Positions 54,365 to 63,392 of a stretch of 64,000 bases of DNA are shown here, in pieces. Position numbers and translations under genes: made by a program. The DNA comes from Faecalibacter sp. LW9. GTDB lineage: Bacteria; Bacteroidota; Bacteroidia; Flavobacteriales; Weeksellaceae. Position 1 is the stretch's first letter, and the number at the start of each line of letters is the position of its first letter. Below the pieces are notes generated by a model. The model was not told the origin of the DNA. It did not search any database and saw only the letters and a list, made by a program, of their open reading frames with translations. The stretch lies in contig NZ_CP141062.1 in the NCBI RefSeq assembly GCF_034661295.1, positions 2,542,001-2,606,000 of the forward strand. Direction: 5' to 3'.

Positions 54365-55969
54365 ATGAAAAAATTAGTTTTAGCATTATCGTTCGCTTTC
54401 TCTATTGGTTTTGCTCAAGCTCAATCAGTGGAAGTACCAAAAGAATCTTGGTATCATGCCGATATTGAAACTACTGGTGTTTACGGAGTAAATACAGAAA
54501 AAGCCTTAGAATTTTTAAAAAATAAAAAGAGAAAACCACAAAACTTAGTGGTTGGTGTATTAGATTCTGGTGTGGAACATTTTCACGAGGATTTAAAAGC
54601 CAACATGTGGGTAAATAAAAAAGAAATTCCAGGAAATGGAATCGATGACGACAAAAACGGATACATTGATGATGTACATGGTTGGTCTTTCTTAGGAACA
54701 GCGAAAGGAATCAACTACAATGATGATAGTGTTGAGTTAACGCGTATTTATAAAAAATTAGCGGAGAAATATGAGACATATGATCAACAAAAAAATCATG
54801 ATGCCATCGTTAAAAATCCAACAGAATATGCTGAATTCTTAAACCTTAAAAAGGAATATTTAGGCGCTGTTGGAAAAGCAAAATACAACCAACAAGTTGC
54901 TCAAGCTCGTTTAAATGCAATTGAGCCAGGGTTAAATAAAATGGTATTAGAATTTGGCGATACAAAATTGTCTAAAGACATCATTGCAAAATATCAACCA
55001 ACAGATTCTCAAATCATCGAATCGTTATGGATTTTTGGTGAATTAAAAGAAGAACAATGGGTAGGTAAAACCATGAAACAGGTAGCTGATTCTTACTTAG
55101 GAATGGCACGTCGTCAAGCAAAAGGTGATGCATTAACATCTCACTATAACTTAGATTTAGTGGATCGTAAAGATGTAGATAATCCAAATGATTTAAAAGA
55201 GAGATACTATGGGAACAACGATTCTAATGGACCTGAGTCTTCACACGGTACACACGTAGCAGGAATTATCTCAGCAGTTCGCGGGAACAAAATCGGAAAC
55301 GAAGGGACATCAGGTGGAAACCACGTAAAAATTATGTCAGTTCGTACAGTTCCAAATGGAGACGAACGTGATAAAGATGTTGCCAATGCAATTTACTATG
55401 CTGTTGATAATGGAGCTAAAATTTTAAACATGTCTTTTGGAAAAGCTTATTCTCCAAATAAAGAAATCGTATGGGATGCATTTAAATATGCAGCCGATAA
55501 AGGTGTTTTAATTGTTAAAGCAGCAGGAAACAGCAACGAAGATATTGATCAACACATCCACTACCCTACGAACTTTAAAGAGGATGGAACAGTAGTATCA
55601 AATGCCGTATTAACGGTTGGTGCTTCTACTCGCTTGGCGGATAAATTAAAAGCAGGATTCTCTAACTATGGAAAAAAATCAGTAGATGTTTTTGGACCAG
55701 GAGCAGAAATTTATGCTACTTATCCAGGAGGTGACCAATATCGTTTCTTAAACGGAACTTCTATGGCTTCTCCTGCAGTAGCGGGTGTAGCAGCATTAGT
55801 TTGGTCACATTATCCGAAATTATCAGCATCTGATATCCGTACTATTTTAATGGAAACCGTTAACAAAAATGAGCAATTAAAAGATATTTCTGTTGCTGGT
55901 GGTGTTGTTGACGCATACAAAGCAGTTCAACGTGCTGAAGAAATTTACAAACAACGAAAATTAAAATAA
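54365..55969 (+). CDS. Secreted subtilisin-like serine peptidase (S8), copy 1
   Basis: A 534-residue S8 peptidase with a signal peptide (MKKLVLALSFAFSIGFAQAQ). The triad is Asp67 (VVGVLDSGVEH), His294 (SSHGTHVAGI) and Ser466 (NGTSMASPAVAG), with Asn389 in KAAGNS. Between Asp and His there is an insertion of about 180 residues, mostly helical and charged, much longer than in subtilisin. No C-terminal sorting domain is seen. It is paralogous to the next gene and follows the wbqC-like gene by 13 bases. Confidence 0.94.
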   Translation: MKKLVLALSFAFSIGFAQAQSVEVPKESWYHADIETTGVYGVNTEKALEFLKNKKRKPQNLVVGVLDSGVEHFHEDLKANMWVNKKEIPGNGIDDDKNGYIDDVHGWSFLGTAKGINYNDDSVELTRIYKKLAEKYETYDQQKNHDAIVKNPTEYAEFLNLKKEYLGAVGKAKYNQQVAQARLNAIEPGLNKMVLEFGDTKLSKDIIAKYQPTDSQIIESLWIFGELKEEQWVGKTMKQVADSYLGMARRQAKGDALTSHYNLDLVDRKDVDNPNDLKERYYGNNDSNGPESSHGTHVAGIISAVRGNKIGNEGTSGGNHVKIMSVRTVPNGDERDKDVANAIYYAVDNGAKILNMSFGKAYSPNKEIVWDAFKYAADKGVLIVKAAGNSNEDIDQHIHYPTNFKEDGTVVSNAVLTVGASTRLADKLKAGFSNYGKKSVDVFGPGAEIYATYPGGDQYRFLNGTSMASPAVAGVAALVWSHYPKLSASDIRTILMETVNKNEQLKDISVAGGVVDAYKAVQRAEEIYKQRKLK

Positions 55970-55986
55970 TCTTAATTTTTTAAATA

Positions 55987-56020
55987 AAAAAAGGCTTCAA
56001 TTCATTTTGGAGCCTTTTTT
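55987..56020 (+). terminator. Terminator between the two S8 genes
   Basis: Stem AAGGCTTC / GGAGCCTT (55991-55998, 56009-56016, one wobble pair) with T-run; ends the parA-lepB-S8 transcript. Confidence 0.8.
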
Positions 56021-56093
56021 GTTAAAATAAACTTCGTAATTTCGAAAGAAGAAATACCATTCGTCGATCGATTGAATTAAACTCAAAATAAAT

Positions 56094-57710
56094 ATGAAAA
56101 AAACACTATTTAGTTTAGCATTTGCTTTACTAGTATCTACTTTCTCTATCGCACAAGAAACAACTCCAAGAACTGATATTGATTTAACAAAATGGCATCA
56201 TATGTCATTCGAAGAGTCAGGAATCTATGGAGTAAACACAGATAAAGCCTTACAATTTTTAAAAGATAAAAAAATAAAAGCTCACCCTTTTGTTGTTGGG
56301 GTGTTAGACTCAGGAGTTGAAGTAACGCATGAAGATCTAAAAGACAATGTGTGGGTGAATCCTAAAGAAAAGAAAGATGGGGTTGATAATGACAAAAATG
56401 GATACATAGATGATCTCCATGGATGGAATTTTATTGGTGGTAAAGATGGAAAGAATGTCGATGCCGATACCTTGGAATTAACTCGTCTCTTAGTGAAATA
56501 CAAAAAAATGTTTGAAACAGATAAAAATGCTGAATCTAACAAAACAAAATTCACGAAGGAATTTGAATCATACACAAAATTAAAAAAAGAATACGAAGAA
56601 AAATTAGCGGAGGCTAAACCTAACGCAAGTCAATATCGTATGATTTATGATAATTTAAAAACACCTGTTGATGCGTTAGTAAAAGAAATTGGAGATAAGA
56701 AATTGACTGAAGAATTCATGCTTTCTTTCCAACCTCAATCAGAAGTTTCAAAACAAGGAATGATGTTATTTGCGATGGTTCCGCCAGAAGCATGGAAAGG
56801 GAAAACCATGACAGAATTTGGTGCTGAAATAATGAGTGAAATTGGCGAAGTTGCTAAGTATTACGAAGATCAGGTCAATTATCACTTAAACCTAGATTAT
56901 GATCCACGTGCAATCGTAGGTGACAATTATGAAAACATCAAAGAATACATCTATGGAAACAATGATGTTGATGGACCTGACTCAAACCACGGAACACATG
57001 TATCTGGAATTATTGCTGCAAAACGTAATAATGGAATCGGAATGGATGGAATTGCTGGAGATGGAAATGTAAAAATTCTTTCAGTTCGTACTGTACCAAA
57101 TGGTGATGAACGTGATAAAGATGTTGCCAATGCGATTCGTTATGCTGTAGATCAAGGGGCAAAAGTATTAAATATGTCATTCGGTAAAGCCTACTCTCCA
57201 GACAAAGAAGTCGTATGGGATGCATTTAAATATGCTGAAAAGAAAGGAGTATTATTGATTAAAGCAGCAGGAAACGATGATTTAAATATTGATGTAGATA
57301 TTCACTACCCTACAGTTTATAACGACAAAGGGGAAGCCGTTTCAAATAATGTGATTACAGTGGGATCTTCTACAAGTGATCCTTTAGTCTTAAAATCAAG
57401 TTTCTCAAACTACGGTAAAAAATCAGTAGACGTTTTTGCTCCAGGTTCTGAAATTTATTCTGCTATTCCAACACGTGATGGAAAATACAAATCAAATTCT
57501 GGAACATCTATGGCATCTCCTGTCGTAGCAGGTGTAGCTGCTTTAATTTGGTCACACTATCCTAGTTTAACGGCTTCTCAAGTGAAACAAATCATTATGG
57601 AATCGGTTAATAAAAATGATCAGTTAAAAGAAATTTCTGTTACTGGTGGAGTCGTAGACGCTTATAAAGCTGTTCAACTAGCAGATAAAATGGTTTCTAA
57701 AAAGAAATAA
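56094..57710 (+). CDS. Secreted subtilisin-like serine peptidase (S8), copy 2
   Basis: A 538-residue paralogue of the preceding gene. Signal peptide MKKTLFSLAFALLVSTFSIA, triad Asp72 (VVGVLDSGVEV), His299 (SNHGTHVSGI), Ser472 (SGTSMASPVVAG), Asn394 in KAAGND. The same long Asp-His insertion occurs but its sequence is strongly diverged, while the catalytic blocks and the VPNGDERDKDVANAI segment are almost identical. It has its own transcript unit with terminators on both sides. Confidence 0.94.
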   Translation: MKKTLFSLAFALLVSTFSIAQETTPRTDIDLTKWHHMSFEESGIYGVNTDKALQFLKDKKIKAHPFVVGVLDSGVEVTHEDLKDNVWVNPKEKKDGVDNDKNGYIDDLHGWNFIGGKDGKNVDADTLELTRLLVKYKKMFETDKNAESNKTKFTKEFESYTKLKKEYEEKLAEAKPNASQYRMIYDNLKTPVDALVKEIGDKKLTEEFMLSFQPQSEVSKQGMMLFAMVPPEAWKGKTMTEFGAEIMSEIGEVAKYYEDQVNYHLNLDYDPRAIVGDNYENIKEYIYGNNDVDGPDSNHGTHVSGIIAAKRNNGIGMDGIAGDGNVKILSVRTVPNGDERDKDVANAIRYAVDQGAKVLNMSFGKAYSPDKEVVWDAFKYAEKKGVLLIKAAGNDDLNIDVDIHYPTVYNDKGEAVSNNVITVGSSTSDPLVLKSSFSNYGKKSVDVFAPGSEIYSAIPTRDGKYKSNSGTSMASPVVAGVAALIWSHYPSLTASQVKQIIMESVNKNDQLKEISVTGGVVDAYKAVQLADKMVSKKK

Positions 57711-57732
57711 AATAGACATCATAATAATAAAA

Positions 57733-57756
57733 AAAGCGACCTCTTAAGGTCGCTTT
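57733..57756. terminator. Bidirectional terminator between S8 copy 2 and pepE
   Basis: Perfect stem AAAGCGACCT / AGGTCGCTTT (57733-57742, 57747-57756) with flanking A- and T-runs, between convergent genes. Confidence 0.92.
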
Positions 57757-57758
57757 TT

Positions 57759-58481
57759 TTATGATAAATAAATTTCCTCCTTTAAAATTCCAGAGGGAAT
57801 TTCAATAGGCGCCTGATTCGGTTTGAAAATTCGTGCAGTTAATTCACCCTTTAATTCTATTGATCCATTTTCTACACGTAACCAACTTCCTTCACGCAAT
57901 CCTATAACTGTTTGGGAATTAAATTGATGAAATTCATAGATACGGGTTTCACGTGTTTCACCTTTATGTGTTGAGTTTGGATCTGGATCCAAATAATGAG
58001 GATTGATATTAAAAGGTAAGAATTGTAACGCATCAAAACTTGGTGGATAAACAATCGGCATATCGTTCGTCGTTCCTATCGTTAATCCTGTCATATTACT
58101 TCCTGCACTACTTCCCATATATGGTGTTCCATTCGCTACAGTATCACGAAGTTCTTCAACCAATCCCAATTCGTACAATGTTTTTAAAAGTAAAAACGTA
58201 TTTCCACCTCCAATGAATATTGCTTTTGCTTGACGAATTGCTTCTTTTGGATCTTCATACGTATGTATTCCTGTAACCTTTATATGAAATGGTTGTAATG
58301 CGTGCTCAACATTCGATGTATAATCGTCATGTGTAATTCCTGAAGGACGTGCATATGGAATAAACAATAATTCATCAGTCTGTAAAAAATCAATAATTTC
58401 TTCTCTGATATATTCTAAATATCCACTACCATGAATTGTACTTGTACTAATGACAAGTAAACGATAATTTGGATTAATCAT
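57759..58481 (-). CDS. pepE: Dipeptidase E (aspartyl dipeptidase, S51)
   Basis: A 240-residue S51 peptidase: AIFIGGGNTFLLLKTLY, then GSSAGSNMTG with the nucleophilic Ser and NINPHYLDPDP with the catalytic His. It releases N-terminal Asp from Asp-X dipeptides in the cytosol. The length fits PepE (229). It is transcribed alone. Confidence 0.93.
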   Translation of the reverse strand: MINPNYRLLVISTSTIHGSGYLEYIREEIIDFLQTDELLFIPYARPSGITHDDYTSNVEHALQPFHIKVTGIHTYEDPKEAIRQAKAIFIGGGNTFLLLKTLYELGLVEELRDTVANGTPYMGSSAGSNMTGLTIGTTNDMPIVYPPSFDALQFLPFNINPHYLDPDPNSTHKGETRETRIYEFHQFNSQTVIGLREGSWLRVENGSIELKGELTARIFKPNQAPIEIPSGILKEEIYLS

Positions 58482-58591
58482 ATGTATAGTTTTTTCAAAG
58501 TTAAAACGAATATCTTTTTTGGGATAATTTAAATGAAATTAATTATGGCACGAGAGAACATGCATTAGAAATAAAATTATAAATTTGTAAG

Positions 58592-58972
58592 GTGAAAAAT
58601 TGGATCATATACGGTGTCGCATTCCTTTATATATCTACGGCAACACAATTGTCGCAGTTGTACAAATTACCTGTATTTGTATCCCACTTTATTGAGCATG
58701 ACCAAGGAGGAGATTTTTTCAATGAAATGAAAAAGTTTTTAGTTCATCATTATGGTGGTCATGAAATGGATGAGGATTGGGAAACCGATCAAAAACTACC
58801 TTTCATGAAAGTAGAAGTTGTTCACATGGACTTCTATTTCACTCCTTTAAAAATGATCGAAATCTTACAATTCGAAAAATTAGCTCCTCCCCCTTTCATC
58901 AAATATTTTAATGAGAATCGATTGTATTCTCATTATCTCAATTCAATTTGGCAACCGCCAAAACAATCGTAA
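58592..58972 (+). CDS. Small exported protein of the metal-efflux operon
   Basis: A 126-residue protein starting with GTG: an N-terminal hydrophobic segment (MKNWIIYGVAFLYISTATQL), a charged middle and the ending NSIWQPPKQS. Small proteins with an IWQPPK-type tail are often encoded in front of CzcA/CusA genes in Bacteroidota, perhaps as periplasmic factors. A -7-like TAAATTTG lies at 58580-58587 just before the start. Function unknown. Confidence 0.7.
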   Translation: MKNWIIYGVAFLYISTATQLSQLYKLPVFVSHFIEHDQGGDFFNEMKKFLVHHYGGHEMDEDWETDQKLPFMKVEVVHMDFYFTPLKMIEILQFEKLAPPPFIKYFNENRLYSHYLNSIWQPPKQS

Positions 58973-58996
58973 TCATTTATTGATCTGACTTAACGG

Positions 58997-59014
58997 TGCA
59001 AATAGTTATTTGCA
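58997..59014. promoter_or_regulatory. Perfect palindrome upstream of the RND gene
   Basis: TGCAAATA-GT-TATTTGCA with 8-base arms (extendable by GG/CC with one wobble pair) in the 101-base gap before the efflux gene at 59074; likely an operator or a processed hairpin. Confidence 0.5.
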
Positions 59015-59073
59015 TCCATTTGTTGCTATTTGAAACCTTCATTTAGCATTATCTCCCATTTAATAAATTTACG

Positions 59074-62000
59074 ATGTTAAATAAAATCATTGATTTTTCA
59101 ATCAAAAATAAATTCATCGTAGGCTTAATGACGTTTGCTTTGCTCCTATATGGGGTTTACGAAGCAACGAAATTACCTATTGATGCACAACCGGACATTA
59201 CATCCAACCAAGTCCAAATCATCACTGTAGCTCCATCGTTTAGTGCAGAAGATATTGAACGTTTAGTTACATTTCCAATCGAACAAGCCAATGCTAATAT
59301 TGGAGGAATTACTGAAATACGTAGTTTTTCTCGGTTCGGACTATCTTTAGTTACAATTGTATTTGACGATGATACAGATATTTACTGGGCACGTCAACAA
59401 GTAAGTGAACGATTAATTCAAGTTCAAAGTGAAATCCCTGAAGGCATTGGTGAACCACAATTGGGTCCTATATCCACAGGATTAGGTGAAATCTACCAAT
59501 ATGTAGTACGTCCAGCTGATGGGTACGAAGACCAATATGATGAAACAGAGCTACGTACCATTCAAGATTGGATTGTAAGACGTCAATTGCTTGGAGTTCC
59601 AGGTGTAGCTGATGTCAGTAGCTTTGGAGGAAAATTAAAACAATACGAAATTGGTATTGATCCTCAACGCTTAAATGCTTTTCAATTAACCATTAATGAT
59701 ATTTTTAATGCCCTTTCGGAAAATAATCAAAATACAGGTGGTGCATACATTGAAAAAGGTCCCACTTCATTATTTATTCGTTCAGAAGGTTTAATTGGCT
59801 CGATCGAAGACATTGAAAATATTTTGGTAAAACGTTCCACAAGCGGAACCCCAATTTTAATGAAAGATGTCGCTGAAATTAAAACGGGTTTTGCTACCCG
59901 ATATGGTGCAATGACCTATAATGATAAGGGCGAAGTTTCTGGTGCGATTGTTATGATGCTAAAGGGCGCTAACTCAAATGAGGTAGTCAAAAATGTGCAG
60001 GAACGAATCGAAGAAATTAAGAAAACGTTACCCGAAGGCGTCGTCATCGAACCTTTCTTAGACCGTAAGAAAATGGTGGATAACACCATCAAAACTGTGG
60101 AAACGAATCTTTTGGAAGGAGCTTTAATTGTTGTTTTTATCCTGGTATTATTTTTAGGAAATTTTAGAGCCGGATTCATCGTCGCATCTGTAATTCCATT
60201 ATCCTTATTATTTGCCATCATTATGATGAATATTTTTGGAGTGGGTGGAAATTTAATGAGCTTAGGAGCTTTAGACTTTGGTCTTATCGTCGATGGAGCT
60301 GTAATTATTGTTGAGGCTGCAATGCATCAATTGGCTCATTCGAAAAAATTTGGTTTAAACCAGCAACTGAATCAAAAGCAAATGGATGAGACTGTTGCCT
60401 CTTCAGCAAAAAAAATGGTGAACTCAGCTGTTTTTGGGCAAATCATTATTTTAATTGTATACCTCCCAATTTTTACACTACAAGGAATTGAAGGAAAAAT
60501 GTTCAAACCCATGGCACAGACAGTTGCATTTGCACTCGTTGGAGCATTTATTTTATCTCTGACGTATGTTCCAATGATGAGTAGTTTATTTTTAAGTCGA
60601 AAAAAGAAAAGGAAACCCAACGTATCGGATCGTATCATGGCTAAAATCGAAGGAATTCATCACTCCTATCTGATCAAAGCCATTAAATTAAGATACATTA
60701 TTATAGGGATTGTTTTGACGTTATTTGCATGTTCTTCTTATATGATGACCCGTTTAGGTGGAGAATTTATTCCTGCTTTAGAAGAGGGCGATTTTGCAGT
60801 TGAAGCGCGCATTTTAACCGGTAGTAATATACCTACAACAATAGAATACACCAATAAAGCAGCTAAAATTCTGAAAGACCGTTTTCCTGAAGTAGAAATG
60901 GTGGTAACTAAAATTGGGAGTGGAGAAATTCCTACAGACCCCATGCCCATGGATGCTGGTGATATGATTATCGTATTAAAACCAAAAAAAGAATGGACTT
61001 CTGCTTCATCATTTCCTGAATTATCAAGCCAAATGAGTAAAGCATTAGAAGATATCCCTGGATTATCTACGGGATTTCAATTTCCCGTACAAATGCGTTT
61101 TAACGAATTAATGACTGGTGCACGCCAAGATGTGGTGGTGAAAATATTTGGCGAAAACTTGGACAGCCTAGCAAATAATGCGGAAAAAATCGGTAAAATC
61201 ATTAATACCGTTGAAGGTGCTCAAGATTTATACATAGAGCCGATTAATGGAATTCCACAAGTTGTCATCGAATTTAATCGTGCCTTATTAGCTCAATACG
61301 GTTTATCGATTGGAGAAGCCAATCGAATCATAAATATGGCATTTGCTGGTCAATCGACAGGTATGGTCTTCGAAGGTGAAAAGCGATTCGATTTGGTCGT
61401 ACGTTTAGCTCAAGAACAGCGATCAAATATTGAAGATATTCGAAATTTATTGATCCCTACACCAAATGGCAATCAAATTCCATTGCACCAAATTGCATCA
61501 GTAGATTATAAAAATACGCCCAATCAAATTCAACGAGAAGATGCCAAAAGACGTATTGTTGTCGGTTTTAATGTAAAAGGACGCGACGTTGAAAGCGTAG
61601 TCCATGAGTTACAACAGAAAGTTGAGACTCAAGTCCAATTGCCTACAGGATATTACACAACTTATGGCGGTGCATTTGAAAATCTAAATCAAGCCAAAAC
61701 ACGTCTAAGTATAGCAGTTCCGGTTGCCTTGATTTTAATTTTTATATTATTATTCTTTGCATTCCGTTCAATAAAAGAAAGTTTATTGATTTATACCGCA
61801 ATTCCTTTATCCTCAATTGGTGGTATTTTATTTCTAACTATGCGCGATTTACCGTTCAGTATTAGTGCAGGGGTAGGATTTATCGCTTTGTTTGGAATTG
61901 CCGTTTTAAACGGAATTGTATTAGTTGCAGAATACAATCGTCTGCGCGATAGTGGTCTACAAAATACAATACGAATTGTACTCAATGGAACAAAAACTCG

Positions 62001-63390
62001 ATTAAGACCCGTTTTAATGACAGCTGCTGTGGCATCTTTAGGATTTTTACCTATGGCATTAAGTAATGGTTCAGGCGCTGAAGTTCAACGTCCATTAGCA
62101 ACAGTTGTAATTGGAGGATTATTGGGTGCAACATTCCTAACTCTATTTGTTTTACCAATTTTATACATTATGTTTTCTAAAATACAATTTAAAAATAAAC
62201 CTAATCATCTATCAACTATTGTTTTAATCATCATGAGTTGTTTAGGAACAACTACTCAGGCTCAAGAGAAAAGTTTAAGTGAAATTATTGCACTTGCAGA
62301 AAAAAATAATTTAGAACTCAAACAAGCGGATCTGAATCAGTTGTATCACCAAAAAAACAATTATAACAATCGATCATTTGCCCCCTTAGAAATTTCTTCT
62401 GAATTTGGGCAAGTCAATTCAGGGGAATTCGATACCAAATTTAGCATCAATCAAACCCTACAATTTCCAACGGTTTTTAAAAGACAAAAAGAATTTAATG
62501 AAGGATTAATTCGTTCAGCTGAACTGAATAAAAAATTAACGTTATTACAAGTTAAACAACAAATAACTCTAGTATATGTTGCAATGCAAACCTATCAAAA
62601 ACAAAAAAACCTATTACTTGAAAATCAACTGATCTATCAACAATTTTTAGAAAAAGCCAACTTACGTCTAAAAAAAGGTGAAAGCAATCGTAGTGAAGTA
62701 GCAACTGCAACCATTCAATTAAAATCGATCGAAAATCAAATCAAATTAGTCAATGTTCAGATTGAAAATGCAGCACGTCAATTACAATACTTAAGCAATC
62801 ATACAGAAAAAATTTATGCGAATACTACTCCTATTGATTGGAATCTAATGGGCTATGAAAGTATTCATCCAAATCATCCTATGATTCAAGTAGCTCAACA
62901 GGAAATTGAATTAGCTCAACAAGAAACTGCGATCCAAAAATCGAAGAAAATTCCAAGTATTTCCGTAGGATATTCGAATCAAAGTTTTTCAGACCTGGAT
63001 CAAAATCGTTACAATTCATTCCAAGTGGGTGTACAATTACCTATTTTCAATAAAGCTGTCAATAGTAATATTGCAGCTTCTCAAATTAAAGTTGAAATGG
63101 CACAACAGGAAGTGTTGTTAAAGCAAAATCAATTACATCAAGAATATGATCAAATTCAAAATCAAATTCATACGTATGAAACCATCATTCTTGATTTTGA
63201 AACAACTCAAATTCCTGCTGCTCAATCATTACAACAAACCATTAATCGCCAATTATTAGAAGGTGAAATTAACTTTTTGGATTGGGTCATCTTAAATAAC
63301 CAAATTCTTGAAGTACGTTCAAATGTTTTAGAAATTAGAAACAAAAAAGACTTAGCCTTAGCCCAATTAACTTATTATACAGCACAGTAA
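59074..63390 (+). CDS. CzcA/CusA-type heavy-metal RND pump fused to a TolC-like outer-membrane protein
   Basis: A 1438-residue protein. Residues 1 to about 1040 form a complete HME-type RND pump: FPIEQANANIGGITEIRSFS, helix 4 SLGALDFGLIVDGAVIIVEA with the proton-relay Asp, a second half RLGGEFIPALEEGDFAVEAR, and C-terminal helices to VLPILYIMFSKIQFK. From about 1050 a second segment (CLGTTTQAQEKSLSEIIALA onward, signal-peptide-like, then long helices) matches the outer-membrane efflux protein family. Such CusA-CusC fusions are usual in Bacteroidota. Substrate is probably Cu/Ag or Zn/Co; not decided. Confidence 0.9.
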   Translation: MLNKIIDFSIKNKFIVGLMTFALLLYGVYEATKLPIDAQPDITSNQVQIITVAPSFSAEDIERLVTFPIEQANANIGGITEIRSFSRFGLSLVTIVFDDDTDIYWARQQVSERLIQVQSEIPEGIGEPQLGPISTGLGEIYQYVVRPADGYEDQYDETELRTIQDWIVRRQLLGVPGVADVSSFGGKLKQYEIGIDPQRLNAFQLTINDIFNALSENNQNTGGAYIEKGPTSLFIRSEGLIGSIEDIENILVKRSTSGTPILMKDVAEIKTGFATRYGAMTYNDKGEVSGAIVMMLKGANSNEVVKNVQERIEEIKKTLPEGVVIEPFLDRKKMVDNTIKTVETNLLEGALIVVFILVLFLGNFRAGFIVASVIPLSLLFAIIMMNIFGVGGNLMSLGALDFGLIVDGAVIIVEAAMHQLAHSKKFGLNQQLNQKQMDETVASSAKKMVNSAVFGQIIILIVYLPIFTLQGIEGKMFKPMAQTVAFALVGAFILSLTYVPMMSSLFLSRKKKRKPNVSDRIMAKIEGIHHSYLIKAIKLRYIIIGIVLTLFACSSYMMTRLGGEFIPALEEGDFAVEARILTGSNIPTTIEYTNKAAKILKDRFPEVEMVVTKIGSGEIPTDPMPMDAGDMIIVLKPKKEWTSASSFPELSSQMSKALEDIPGLSTGFQFPVQMRFNELMTGARQDVVVKIFGENLDSLANNAEKIGKIINTVEGAQDLYIEPINGIPQVVIEFNRALLAQYGLSIGEANRIINMAFAGQSTGMVFEGEKRFDLVVRLAQEQRSNIEDIRNLLIPTPNGNQIPLHQIASVDYKNTPNQIQREDAKRRIVVGFNVKGRDVESVVHELQQKVETQVQLPTGYYTTYGGAFENLNQAKTRLSIAVPVALILIFILLFFAFRSIKESLLIYTAIPLSSIGGILFLTMRDLPFSISAGVGFIALFGIAVLNGIVLVAEYNRLRDSGLQNTIRIVLNGTKTRLRPVLMTAAVASLGFLPMALSNGSGAEVQRPLATVVIGGLLGATFLTLFVLPILYIMFSKIQFKNKPNHLSTIVLIIMSCLGTTTQAQEKSLSEIIALAEKNNLELKQADLNQLYHQKNNYNNRSFAPLEISSEFGQVNSGEFDTKFSINQTLQFPTVFKRQKEFNEGLIRSAELNKKLTLLQVKQQITLVYVAMQTYQKQKNLLLENQLIYQQFLEKANLRLKKGESNRSEVATATIQLKSIENQIKLVNVQIENAARQLQYLSNHTEKIYANTTPIDWNLMGYESIHPNHPMIQVAQQEIELAQQETAIQKSKKIPSISVGYSNQSFSDLDQNRYNSFQVGVQLPIFNKAVNSNIAASQIKVEMAQQEVLLKQNQLHQEYDQIQNQIHTYETIILDFETTQIPAAQSLQQTINRQLLEGEINFLDWVILNNQILEVRSNVLEIRNKKDLALAQLTYYTAQ

Positions 63391-63392
63391 CC

